A stretch of 64,000 nucleotides of DNA from DASWNP01 sp036399175 (GTDB taxonomy: Bacteria > Acidobacteriota > Blastocatellia > Pyrinomonadales > Pyrinomonadaceae): contig DASWNP010000050.1 in the NCBI GenBank assembly GCA_036399175.1, positions 31,744-95,743 of the forward strand, read 5' to 3'. The position numbers and the translations under genes were made by a program. Under the pieces are notes generated by a model, which searched no databases, was not told where the DNA came from, and saw only the letters and a list, made by a program, of their open reading frames with translations. Of the stretch, positions 24,170-32,232 are shown in pieces (position 1 is the first letter of the stretch; every line of letters starts with the position of its first letter).

Positions 24170-26848
24170 TCATCTGAATCTTCTCAGCCTGAGACTATTG
24201 GCGACGACGGAGACCGACGACATCGCCATTGCGGCGCTAGCGAAGATGGGTGAGAGCAGCCAGCCGGTCAGAGGATAGAAGAGACCGGCGGCGAGCGGGA
24301 TGCCGAGCGCGTTGTAGATGAAAGCCCAGAAGAGGTTCTGGCGGATGACGCGCATCGTCTGTTTCGACAGCGCGATGGCCGTCGCCACCCTGTCGAGGCT
24401 TCCGCCGATGAGGGTGATGTCGGCGGCTTCAATCGCCACGTCAGCGCCCGTGCCGATGGCGATGCCGACATCGGCCTGCGCCAGCGCGGGCGCGTCGTTT
24501 ATCCCGTCGCCGACCATCGCCACAATCTTGCGCTCTTCGGTCTGAAGTCTGCGCACCTCGGCCGCTTTGTGTTCCGGCAGAACCTCCGCGAGCACGCGCT
24601 CGATTCCGACCTGACGCGCGACCGCTTCCGCCGTCCGGCGGTTGTCGCCCGTCAACATCAACACTTCGAGGCCGAGACGAGTGAGGGCGGCGACGGCCTC
24701 TTTCGATTCCGGCTTTATCTCGTCGGCGACGGCGATGAGACCGGCAGATGCGCCGTCGATGGCGACGTAGATAGGCGTCTTTCCTTCGGACGAGAGACGC
24801 GCGGCGTGCTCGCTCAACCGACGTGAGTCGATGCCGCGCTCGCTCATCAAACGCTCGCTGCCGATAAGCAGCCGACGCCCCTCGACCGACGCTTCGACGC
24901 CGTGCCCGGCCAGCGCCTCGAAGCTCGTACTTGAAGTGAGTGCTATACGGAGTTCCTCTGCGCGGCGCACGACGGCTTCGCCGAGCGGGTGCTCGCTCGC
25001 GCGTTCGGCTGAAGCGGCGAGGCGAAGCAGTTCTTCTTCGTCGAACCCCTCGGCGGCGAAGAGGTCTGTGACAGTGGGGCGACCCGAAGTTATCGTGCCC
25101 GTCTTGTCGAGCAGGATGGTCTGAAGCTTGTGCGCCGTCTCAAGAGCCTCGCCGCCCTTGATGAGAACGTGCAGCTCCGCGCCGCGACCCGTGCCGACCA
25201 TGACGGCTGTCGGCGTGGCGAGTCCGAGCGCGCAGGGGCAGGCGATGATGAGCACGGAGACGAAGTTGACGAGCGCCGTCTGGAAGCGCGCGGGCTCGGG
25301 CGCGGCGATGAACCAGACGACGAAGGTGATGATGGCGATGCAGATGACGACCGGCGTGAAATAACCACTCACGACATCGGCGAGGCGCGCGATGGGCGCG
25401 CGTGCGCCCTGCGCATCTTCGACCATCCGCACGATTTGTTGAAGCACGGTCTCCCTGCCGACGCGCGTCGCGCGAAAGATGAAGCTGCCCGTGCGGTTGA
25501 TGGTCGCGCCGACCACTTCGTCGCCCGCAGATTTTTCGACCGGCATGCTCTCGCCCGTGAGCATCGACTCGTCAACCGCCGAAGCGCCTTCGACGACCAC
25601 GCCGTCGGTCGGAATCTTCTCTCCCGGCCTGACCATCAAGCGGTCGCCGACGCCGACCTTTTCAATCGGCACGTCGATGAAGCTTCCGTCCGGCTGCACG
25701 ACGCGCGCGGTGCGCGCCTGCATCCCGAGCAGTCGCCTGATGGCCTCCGAGGTCTTGCCCTTCGCGCGAGCTTCGAGCAAACGCCCCAGTAGAATCAGCG
25801 CGATGATGACCGCCGCCGCTTCAAAATAGACCGGAACCATCGGCGCACCTGAAGAGATAGCGTCCGGCGCAGTCATCGGCATCGACATGCCGTCGGCATT
25901 CGTCGGCGTCGAGACGAGACGAGGCGCGAGCGTGGCCGTCAGCGAGTAGAGGAAGGCCGCGCCCGTGCCGGTGGCAATCAGCGTGTTCATGTCGGCGGCG
26001 CGATGCCTGAGCGCCGCCCACGCGCCGCGATAGAAAGGCCACCCGCTATAGAAGACCACCGGCGCAGTCAGCGCGAGCTGCAACCAGTTAATCCACCAGA
26101 CGTCGAAGAGCGGAATTGCCCCGTGCGACATGGCGACGACGAGCACCGGCAGAGAGAGCGCCGCCGCGACCCAGAAGCGACGCCGGAGGTCTCTTTGCTC
26201 CGCGCGCCGCGCTGCCTCCTCTCTATCTTCCGCCGCGCCGCCCCGCTCGCCCGTCACTTCGCGCACGCGATAACCGAACTCTTCGATTGCATCCTTGAGC
26301 GCGCCCGCGTCCGTCGCGCTCGAAAGGTATTCGACCTCGACGCGCATCGTCGCGAGATTGAACGAAGCTTTAACGACGCCCGCCTTCGTCTCCAGATGTT
26401 TTTCCAGAGGGCTCGGCGAACCGGCAGGCCGAGCCGAATCGTCAACGACGAACGCCGCCCGCGTGCCGCCCCCCGCCCCGTAGCCTATCTGCTCGATTGT
26501 CTCGACCAGACTACGGACGCCCGTCTCGCGCGGGTCGTATTCGACGCTAGCGCGCCCCGTAGCGAAGTTGACGCCCGCGCTTCTCACGCCCGCAGACTTC
26601 TTCAGCCGTCGCTCGATGCGCTGCGCGCAGGCCGCGCAAGTCATCCCTGTAATCGGCAAATCGACGCGCCCCGCTTCGACCTCTCCGACGGCGGCTGCGA
26701 CTTCTGCGCCGACGTTTTCCTCCCCGCCTTCGACAGTTCCGGCGACTTCGCCCGCTTCCTCGACGGCAGTCGAAGTTGGCAAAGCGTTCGTCGTGTTGGT
26801 CGCGTTCGTCGCACCGGCGACGCCCTTCGTCTCGATAACGCTCTTCAT
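24170..26848 (-). CDS. copA: Copper-translocating P1B-type ATPase CopA
   Basis: 892 aa from the ATG at 26848, whose ATGA overlaps the merR stop; the frame is open further upstream inside merR. Domains: Ala/Glu-rich leader; a first metal-binding domain with GMTCAAC (about 66); a second with the same fold but no CxxC; eight helices including the intramembrane ACPCALGLATP (about 539); phosphorylation motif DKTGT (about 580); SEHPLGEAV; and MVGDGINDAP (about 778). The Cys-Pro-Cys and the C-terminal NxxxMS-type helices indicate Cu(I) export. Regulated with merR from the promoter at 27355-27386. Confidence 0.95.
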   Translation of the reverse strand: MKSVIETKGVAGATNATNTTNALPTSTAVEEAGEVAGTVEGGEENVGAEVAAAVGEVEAGRVDLPITGMTCAACAQRIERRLKKSAGVRSAGVNFATGRASVEYDPRETGVRSLVETIEQIGYGAGGGTRAAFVVDDSARPAGSPSPLEKHLETKAGVVKASFNLATMRVEVEYLSSATDAGALKDAIEEFGYRVREVTGERGGAAEDREEAARRAEQRDLRRRFWVAAALSLPVLVVAMSHGAIPLFDVWWINWLQLALTAPVVFYSGWPFYRGAWAALRHRAADMNTLIATGTGAAFLYSLTATLAPRLVSTPTNADGMSMPMTAPDAISSGAPMVPVYFEAAAVIIALILLGRLLEARAKGKTSEAIRRLLGMQARTARVVQPDGSFIDVPIEKVGVGDRLMVRPGEKIPTDGVVVEGASAVDESMLTGESMPVEKSAGDEVVGATINRTGSFIFRATRVGRETVLQQIVRMVEDAQGARAPIARLADVVSGYFTPVVICIAIITFVVWFIAAPEPARFQTALVNFVSVLIIACPCALGLATPTAVMVGTGRGAELHVLIKGGEALETAHKLQTILLDKTGTITSGRPTVTDLFAAEGFDEEELLRLAASAERASEHPLGEAVVRRAEELRIALTSSTSFEALAGHGVEASVEGRRLLIGSERLMSERGIDSRRLSEHAARLSSEGKTPIYVAIDGASAGLIAVADEIKPESKEAVAALTRLGLEVLMLTGDNRRTAEAVARQVGIERVLAEVLPEHKAAEVRRLQTEERKIVAMVGDGINDAPALAQADVGIAIGTGADVAIEAADITLIGGSLDRVATAIALSKQTMRVIRQNLFWAFIYNALGIPLAAGLFYPLTGWLLSPIFASAAMAMSSVSVVANSLRLRRFR

Positions 26849-27348
26849 TTGCGTTTCGCCTTTCTCGCTCTTTGCCATGCGCCGCTCGCGGCCTCCTGCG
26901 GCGCGCGCAGGTGGCTTCCTTCGATGAGGCCGCAGACGTGCCCTTCCTGCTCCTGCCGCTCGTCCCACTGGCTGAGCGTGCGCGAAAGCTCTGCGCGGTA
27001 GCGGCGCAGCTCTCTGAGCCGCTCGTCCAGCTCGGCCAGCTTGCGGCGCGCAAGCTCCCTCACCTCTTTGCACGGCCTGTGCCCCGCCGCGCTCTCCTTC
27101 AGAATCTCCCCGACCTCGTCGAGAGAAAACCCGATGGCCTGCGCCCGTTTGATGAAAGCTACCTGCTCGACGACCGACTCGTCGTAGATTCGATAGCCGC
27201 TCTCGGTGCGCGCGGGGCGTCCCAGGAGCCCGCGCCGCTCGTAGAACCTCAAGGTCTCGACGCCGACGCCCGTCTCTTTCGACACCTCGCCGATGCGCAG
27301 GCCGCGCCCGCCCCGCAGCTTCTCCAAATCTCTCGTGTTTCTCAACAT
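26845..27348 (-). CDS. MerR-family copper/heavy-metal responsive regulator
   Basis: 167 aa. The N-terminal winged helix (LRIGEVSKETGVGVETLRFYERRGLL..TESGYRIYD) is followed by the dimerisation coiled coil. Cys residues in HRPCKEV (about 95) and HVCGLIE (about 138) are positioned like the metal-sensing Cys pair of MerR-type heavy-metal regulators. It overlaps copA by 4 nt. Its own promoter has the long 20-bp spacer and central dyad that MerR proteins untwist on metal binding, so it very likely activates the whole copper operon, including itself. A CueR-like role is inferred from the neighbours. Confidence 0.9.
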   Translation of the reverse strand: MLRNTRDLEKLRGGRGLRIGEVSKETGVGVETLRFYERRGLLGRPARTESGYRIYDESVVEQVAFIKRAQAIGFSLDEVGEILKESAAGHRPCKEVRELARRKLAELDERLRELRRYRAELSRTLSQWDERQEQEGHVCGLIEGSHLRAPQEAASGAWQRARKAKRK

Positions 27349-27354
27349 GAAGAT

Positions 27355-27386
27355 ATTCTAAACCCTGTAGCCGACTACAGAGTCAA
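27355..27386 (-). promoter_or_regulatory. Classical MerR-type promoter of the copper operon
   Basis: Minus strand TTGACT (27381-27386), 20-bp spacer, TAGAAT (27355-27360). The spacer holds the dyad CTGTAG-N4-CTACAG (27365-27380). Only 6 nt separate the -10 box from the ATG, so the mRNA should be leaderless or nearly so. Confidence 0.9.
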
Positions 27387-27438
27387 GCCCTCTGAGAGAA
27401 TTTTCTTCGGCGAGCACGAGGCGGGCGAAACGGGCGCT

Positions 27439-27480
27439 AAAAAACGCGGCCAGCACTCTTCATAAAAAGAATGCTGGCCG
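27439..27480 (-). terminator. Intrinsic terminator of the RsbRD-like gene
   Basis: On the minus strand a 14-bp stem (27467-27480 with 27447-27460, one G-U pair, 6-nt loop) is followed after two bases by six T residues (27439-27444). It lies 56 nt after the stop at 27536. Confidence 0.9.
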
Positions 27481-27535
27481 GGCTGTGGCGCGTGGCCGTC
27501 CCAAGTGGCCGCCGCCTGGGAATCGACGGTCTCCT

Positions 27536-27988
27536 TCAGGCGAGCTGTTGCTGGTCTTTGGGCGCGGCCTCAAGATAGGCTTCGACCGTCTTGTAAATCT
27601 CGTCGTCGAGGAAGCCGCTAATCCGGCGGTAGGATTGTGAAAGCTGGTCGGGCGAGTGAATGGAGAGCGCGCCCCTGTAGGTGTCGATAAACTCGATGAC
27701 GGTGGCTCGCAGAAGCGTCAGCTCGCGGACGACTTCTTTCAATTCGTAGCCCTGCTGCCAACGCTGCCGCCCGTGCTCGCGCCCTTCCTGAAGCATCCTT
27801 CCTTCGGAAGAGGCGTCGGCCAGAGCGAGCCGGAGTTCTTCGACAATCTGCGGGACGTGGTCGATGAGTTGGACGTAGGTGAGACGTGCGTCGGAGTTGA
27901 TGCGCTTGTCTGAAGTGACTTTTTCCGTCCACTTCTGGACGATGGTCTCCGAGCCGCTTTTCAACAGACGACTGATATCCTCTGCCAT
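27536..27988 (-). CDS. RsbRD N-terminal-like sensor domain protein
   Basis: 150 aa, all-helical. The pattern IVQKWTEKVTSDKRINSDARLTYVQLIDHVPQIVEEL near the start and HGRQRWQQGYELKEVVRELTLLR in the middle matches the RsbT co-antagonist RsbRD N-terminal domain, a globin-like helical module used as an input domain in stressosome proteins and some histidine kinases. Here it stands alone with no STAS or kinase output. GAGGG precedes the ATG, and the gene has its own terminator and a plausible promoter. It probably acts by protein contact with a partner encoded elsewhere. Confidence 0.8.
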   Translation of the reverse strand: MAEDISRLLKSGSETIVQKWTEKVTSDKRINSDARLTYVQLIDHVPQIVEELRLALADASSEGRMLQEGREHGRQRWQQGYELKEVVRELTLLRATVIEFIDTYRGALSIHSPDQLSQSYRRISGFLDDEIYKTVEAYLEAAPKDQQQLA

Positions 27989-28085
27989 TGGGGGAACCCT
28001 CTATTCGTTTTATTCAGGGACTTCGTTCCGGTTAACGGCGACCTTCGGGGGAAGGTCGCGGCCGGGGAACCGAACGATGCGCAGG

Positions 28086-28115
28086 AGTATGGCACAAGGC
28101 GCGCGGCGCAAGCAA
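28086..28115 (-). promoter_or_regulatory. Possible promoter of the RsbRD-like gene
   Basis: Minus strand TTGCTT (28110-28115), 18-bp spacer, CATACT (28086-28091), about 100 nt before the ATG at 27988. Modest match only. Confidence 0.35.
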
Positions 28116-28203
28116 CAGGTTTGACCGCGCGCCGCAAAGAGTGAGACCATTGCCCGCACATTCAGGATTTCAGCACAGTTTCGCGGAGCGAGGTGAAAAA
28201 CGA

Positions 28204-28428
28204 GTGGAAATCGACAAGGACAAGGTTGTGACTCAGGAAGAGACGGGCGAGCAAGCGCCCATCGACGAGATAGAAGAGCGCGTCGAAACCGAGATGAAGA
28301 GCATCGAGGGAGCGGCCAAAGAGCGCGTCGCGCACGGGCTACAGGACAAACGGCTCGAAGAAGAAGCCCATCGCCTCGAACAGGAGGCCGAGCGCGAACG
28401 CGAGAGCCAGCGCCACGACAAGAGCTAG
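28204..28428 (+). CDS. Small highly charged helical protein
   Basis: About 74 aa from a GTG at 28204 with GAGGTG 8 nt upstream; the frame is open from 28141 but the earlier ATG lacks a ribosome site and its leader is not similar in composition. The product is almost all Glu, Lys, Arg, Gln and Ala (IDEIEERVETEMKSIEGAAKERV, EEEAHRLEQEAERERES), predicting one long amphipathic helix or coiled coil without membrane or signal segments. Not recognised. It is transcribed away from the RsbRD-like gene and ends just before repeat element B. Confidence 0.6.
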   Translation: MEIDKDKVVTQEETGEQAPIDEIEERVETEMKSIEGAAKERVAHGLQDKRLEEEAHRLEQEAERERESQRHDKS

Positions 28429-28452
28429 CTTCCCAAACCCGAAAAGACCAAC

Positions 28453-28525
28453 GCGGAATGCGGAATGATGAATGAAAAGCAAGCTGTCTTTCATTCATCA
28501 TTCCGCATTCCGCATTCATCATTTC
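28453..28525. repeat. Heptamer hairpin element B (units GCGGAAT, GATGAAT)
   Basis: Left arm 28453-28477 pairs perfectly over 25 nt with 28489-28513. Units are GCGGAAT twice then GATGAAT; the right side carries one further GATGAAT unit that the left lacks. A 58-nt core differs by one base from element H at 42858-42935. Located between the stops of convergent genes. Confidence 0.92.
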
Positions 28526-28527
28526 TT

Positions 28528-29271
28528 TTATGTGCCGCTCGGTCGGCTGACGGCGTGCTCGACCATCTGGCGCAAGCGGGGCGCGGTGAGGGTCGGGTGG
28601 AATCCCTCGAAGCGCGCGAGCAGGTGGCCGTCGCGGGTGATGACGAAGGTTTGCGGGATGACGCCGCGACGCACGAGGCCGATGGCTATCTCCTGCGGCG
28701 CGAAGCCGACCTTGTAGCTGATATTAAATTCCTTTGCGAAAGCCTGCACCTTCGCCAAATCTCTCGTCGGGTCTTCGCTCGTCACTCCGACGACCTCTAC
28801 GCCTTTCGGCGCGAACTCCTTGCTGAGCGCTATCAGATGCGGAATCTCGTCGCGGCAGGGGCCGCACCACGTCGCCCATAAATCGAGCACGATAATCTTG
28901 CCCTTATAGTCGGCCAGCTTGAACTGCTTGCCGTCGAGCGACTGGATGCTGGTCTCCCAGACGTTTGCGGGGACGGGCTCAAGGCGCGTCAGGTCGGGCG
29001 TCGCGCCCGTAGAGAGGTTTGGGCCGCCGGGCGCGGGCGTCCCCGTGCGGACGGTGACGCTCGGAGCGGCCTTTGCGCCCTGCGCCGTGTTGGTTTGCGC
29101 GCCCGTTTGATTGACCTCGGCGACGTCGGGCGAATAGCTGCAACTCGAAGCGACTATCGAGACGACGAGAAGCGCGAGAGCCGAAAGGGCGACGCGCGCC
29201 CACACGCGCAAGCCTGCGGCGACGGCGACGACGAGCCTGCGCGACGGGCGCGACTCTTTCTGAAAAATCAT
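28528..29271 (-). CDS. TlpA-like membrane-anchored thioredoxin
   Basis: 247 aa from the ATG at 29271 (AAGGAA upstream); the frame runs on into the kinase gene but that extension is not protein-like. A positively charged N-terminus and one helix (VALSALALLVVSIVASSC) form a signal-anchor or lipoprotein signal. A low-complexity linker is followed by a thioredoxin-like TlpA/ResA domain (about 105-245) with the redox site WATWCGPCRDEIPHL and VVGVTSEDPTRDL. It should act outside the cytoplasmic membrane as a thiol-disulfide reductase, for example in cytochrome c maturation. It follows the kinase-FGE gene by 79 nt. Confidence 0.9.
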   Translation of the reverse strand: MIFQKESRPSRRLVVAVAAGLRVWARVALSALALLVVSIVASSCSYSPDVAEVNQTGAQTNTAQGAKAAPSVTVRTGTPAPGGPNLSTGATPDLTRLEPVPANVWETSIQSLDGKQFKLADYKGKIIVLDLWATWCGPCRDEIPHLIALSKEFAPKGVEVVGVTSEDPTRDLAKVQAFAKEFNISYKVGFAPQEIAIGLVRRGVIPQTFVITRDGHLLARFEGFHPTLTAPRLRQMVEHAVSRPSGT

Positions 29272-29350
29272 CTGTTCGATAAATTCCTTTGGTTGAAAAA
29301 ATCTTTTCGCTGACGGAGCGCGCACGCGCTGACGGACTAAGTATCGTCCG

Positions 29351-32029
29351 TCACTGCGCGGCGGCGCTGCTCGCGCGGACGAGACGGAAACCGATAACGG
29401 GGTCTCTCTTATCCTTCGGCTCCCAGGTGCGCGCCGTCGCGCTGATTGACTTGTCGCCTCGCGCGCTCGACTGGTACGAGCCGCCGCGCACCACGACCTT
29501 GCTCTCATCTTCGGTGCGCAGGCGGAGCAAATTGTTGCCCTTGTACATGGAGGCTTCCGTCGATGTCCATTCCCAGACATTGCCAATCATGTCGTGGACG
29601 CCCTGCGGCGTCGCGCCGTCGGTGAAAGTGCCGACGGCTTTGAGCGAGTCGCTGTCGAGATTGGCGCGCCCGTCTATCCACTCTTTGCCCCACGGATAGA
29701 GCCTCGAAGGGTCGCCGCCGCGCGCGGCGTATTCCCACTCGTCTTCGGTCGGCAGACGATACTGCACGCCGTCGCGCTTCGAGCGCCAGACGGCGAAGCG
29801 CTGCGCGTCTTCGAGCGTCACGTTGCGCACAGGCCAGAACTCCTGCCCCGGCTTCGGTCGGTTGCCGTCCCAGATGCCGGGCGGCGGCGGATACCCCGTC
29901 GCGTTGACAAACTCTGCATACTCGGCGTTGGTCACTTCCGTCCGGTCGATGGCGAACGGCTCGACCGTGACGCTATGCGCAGGCCACTGCGTATAGACCC
30001 ATGCGAGATAATCCTGCGAGCGTCCCTGCGCGGCGAGAGTGTTGGGGCTCGGCGGCAAATCGCCGCGACCAATCTGAAACGCACCGCCGGGCAGCGCGAC
30101 GAGGTCGGGCTTCGTGGGCGGGAGATTCTGAGACGTGTTCGCGTTGGCGTTCGCGTTCGAGTCGGCGTTGGAAGTGTTGCCGGTGTCGCCCGTCGAAGCG
30201 ACGTTCGTTCCCGGTCGCATCATCACGTAGAGCAGCCCTGCCGCGCCGCCGAGCACTACGAATGCCATGACGACGCCGACGACTATCATCAACGCGCGCG
30301 ACTTCGCGGGCTGCGCCGCGACTTCCAGACCCGATGCAGAGCTTTGACCGAACGAGCCGCTTTGCTGCCCTGCCGACGCTTGTTGCTGTCCGGCGAAGGC
30401 GTGGGGCGCGACTGTGTGCTGCGCCGCGAGGAGCGGCGTGGTGACGTTGCCCGCCATCGGCGAGACGATGGGCGTGCTCGTCTGCTGCCCGCCGAAGTTT
30501 GCGCCCGACTGCCTGCGCAGACGCTCTTCCTCTTCCTGCCTGCGCCGCGCCTCTTCGGCGTCGAGCATCTGCGTCTCCTGCGCCGCGCCCGTCGTCGCCG
30601 CTCCGCCTTCGCGCCTCAGTCGCTCCTGCTCGGCCAGAGACAAAATCTCCGCCTCCGCCCGACGCCCCACCATGCTCGGCGACAACGACTCGCCCGCCAC
30701 CTGCGACCTATCCTGTGCGCCCGTCCTCGCGCCGCCTTGAGAAGAGTTTGAAGAATCCCCGACGCCGGGTTGATAAGCCGTCCGGTTGGCGAACTGCCGC
30801 CCCGTCTCCGCGCCGCGCGCCCGTCCGTCCGTCCCGTCGCGCGCATCGACCGCGCCCGAAGAACCGCCTTCAACCATCGTCGGGCGCGAATCGAAGGGCA
30901 TGTCCGAAGGGTTCAGTTGCGCTTCGGTGTGCTGCGGCGCGTAGAAGGTTGCGGCGGCTTCTCTGCCGCCGACGATGCCGGTCGCTTCTCCCGCGCGATG
31001 CTCGCCCGTCGTTTCGCCCCGGCGAATGTTCGTCACCGTCTCCATCCCCGCGAGGCGATTGTTGTTGGGATTGGTCGTCTCCGCGATGGTCGAGACTACG
31101 GCCTCGCGCAGCTCGGCGACGAAATCCTCGACCGTCTGCGGACGACGCTCGGGCTCTTTTGCGAGGGCGTGCAGCACGACCGCCTCGACGCGCGGCGGCA
31201 CGTCGATGCCGTGCGTCGTAAAGCTCGGCGGCTCGCCCGTCAGATGCTTCTTCATAATCGAAGGAATCGAAGAGCCTTTGAAGGGCACTTCGCCCGCGAG
31301 CATCTGGTAGAGGATGACGCCGAGGCTGTAGACATCGGCGCGGCGGTCGGGCTCTTCGTCGCTCCACTGTTCGGGAGCCATGTAGAAGGGCGAGCCCATC
31401 AGCCCGGTCGTCTGAGCGGCGACGAAAGAGCCGAGCAGCTCGCCCGACTTGATTTTGGCGAGCCCGAAGTCGAGCAGCTTGACGCTCTCCGTGACGCTCT
31501 GAGCGTCGTCGCGCAGCATGATGTTGAGGGGCTTCATGTCGCGGTGGACGATGCCCTGCCGGTGCGCCGCGCCGAGCCCTGCGCAGACGCCCGTCATAAT
31601 GTCGAGCGTGCGCGCGGGCTCAAGCCTTCCCTCTCTTTGCAGGATGTCGCTCAGGGATTCGCCCTGAATAAACTCCATGACGAGAAAAGGCGTCGTGCCG
31701 TTGACGACTCCGAAGTCCGTGACGGCGACGATGTTCGGATGACGGATAGCGGCGGCGGCCATCGCTTCCTGCCGAAAGCGCGTGACGAGCGAAGGGTCGT
31801 TGCCGACGAGGTCTGGGAGGATGACTTTGATGGCGTGCAGGGTTTTGAGGAAGATGTGCCGTCCCTTGAAGACGACGCCCATGCCGCCCTGCGCGATGCG
31901 CGACTCCAACTGATAGCGACCGTCGAGCAGCGGGTCGCCCGTAATCGTGAACTTCAGCAAATCACCGTCGCTCGGACAGTGATTCACCTGATCGGGAAAG
32001 CAACGACGGCAAACCGGACACTCTTTCAT
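29351..32029 (-). CDS. Serine/threonine protein kinase fused to a formylglycine-generating-enzyme-like domain
   Basis: 892 aa. A zinc-ribbon-like head (CPVCRRC..HCPSDG, residues 4-21) precedes a Hanks-type kinase (about 37-305): glycine loop GGMGVVFKG, Lys in AIKVIL, HRDMKPLN (about 161), DFG and APE (MAPEQ). A Pro/Gln/Ala-rich linker with an RRQEEEERLRRQ coiled segment leads to one membrane helix (about 586, LMIVVGVVMAFVVLGGAAGL). The C-terminus outside (about 640-892) is a FGE-sulfatase/SUMF1-like domain (PGGAFQIGRGD, VEPFAIDRTEVTNAEYAEFV, GNVWEWTS). The catalytic Cys pair of true FGE is not evident, so this domain may bind ligand. Confidence 0.92.
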   Translation of the reverse strand: MKECPVCRRCFPDQVNHCPSDGDLLKFTITGDPLLDGRYQLESRIAQGGMGVVFKGRHIFLKTLHAIKVILPDLVGNDPSLVTRFRQEAMAAAAIRHPNIVAVTDFGVVNGTTPFLVMEFIQGESLSDILQREGRLEPARTLDIMTGVCAGLGAAHRQGIVHRDMKPLNIMLRDDAQSVTESVKLLDFGLAKIKSGELLGSFVAAQTTGLMGSPFYMAPEQWSDEEPDRRADVYSLGVILYQMLAGEVPFKGSSIPSIMKKHLTGEPPSFTTHGIDVPPRVEAVVLHALAKEPERRPQTVEDFVAELREAVVSTIAETTNPNNNRLAGMETVTNIRRGETTGEHRAGEATGIVGGREAAATFYAPQHTEAQLNPSDMPFDSRPTMVEGGSSGAVDARDGTDGRARGAETGRQFANRTAYQPGVGDSSNSSQGGARTGAQDRSQVAGESLSPSMVGRRAEAEILSLAEQERLRREGGAATTGAAQETQMLDAEEARRRQEEEERLRRQSGANFGGQQTSTPIVSPMAGNVTTPLLAAQHTVAPHAFAGQQQASAGQQSGSFGQSSASGLEVAAQPAKSRALMIVVGVVMAFVVLGGAAGLLYVMMRPGTNVASTGDTGNTSNADSNANANANTSQNLPPTKPDLVALPGGAFQIGRGDLPPSPNTLAAQGRSQDYLAWVYTQWPAHSVTVEPFAIDRTEVTNAEYAEFVNATGYPPPPGIWDGNRPKPGQEFWPVRNVTLEDAQRFAVWRSKRDGVQYRLPTEDEWEYAARGGDPSRLYPWGKEWIDGRANLDSDSLKAVGTFTDGATPQGVHDMIGNVWEWTSTEASMYKGNNLLRLRTEDESKVVVRGGSYQSSARGDKSISATARTWEPKDKRDPVIGFRLVRASSAAAQ

Positions 32030-32162
32030 CGGATAGCTCGACTGCGAACCTACTCAGCAATTCAACGAATTAAACTTCAGAGGCGATACATTAACCGCAG
32101 ACGGCGCGGGCTGCATATAAAAAATTCTAACAACTCCAACGACAGCAAGCAAGGCAAAGACC

Positions 32163-32232
32163 AGTAAGCAGTGAGCGGTGAGCCGTAAGCAGTTTTTTTC
32201 TGCTCACTGCTCACAGCTTACCGCTCACTGCT
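32163..32232. repeat. Heptamer hairpin element C (unit AGCNGTG)
   Basis: Left arm 32163-32192 holds three full 7-nt units plus part of a fourth (AGCAGTG-like); right arm 32200-32232 reads four such units on the other strand. The loop is T7. The right arm overlaps the last codons and stop of the phosphodiesterase gene (32211). Confidence 0.88.
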
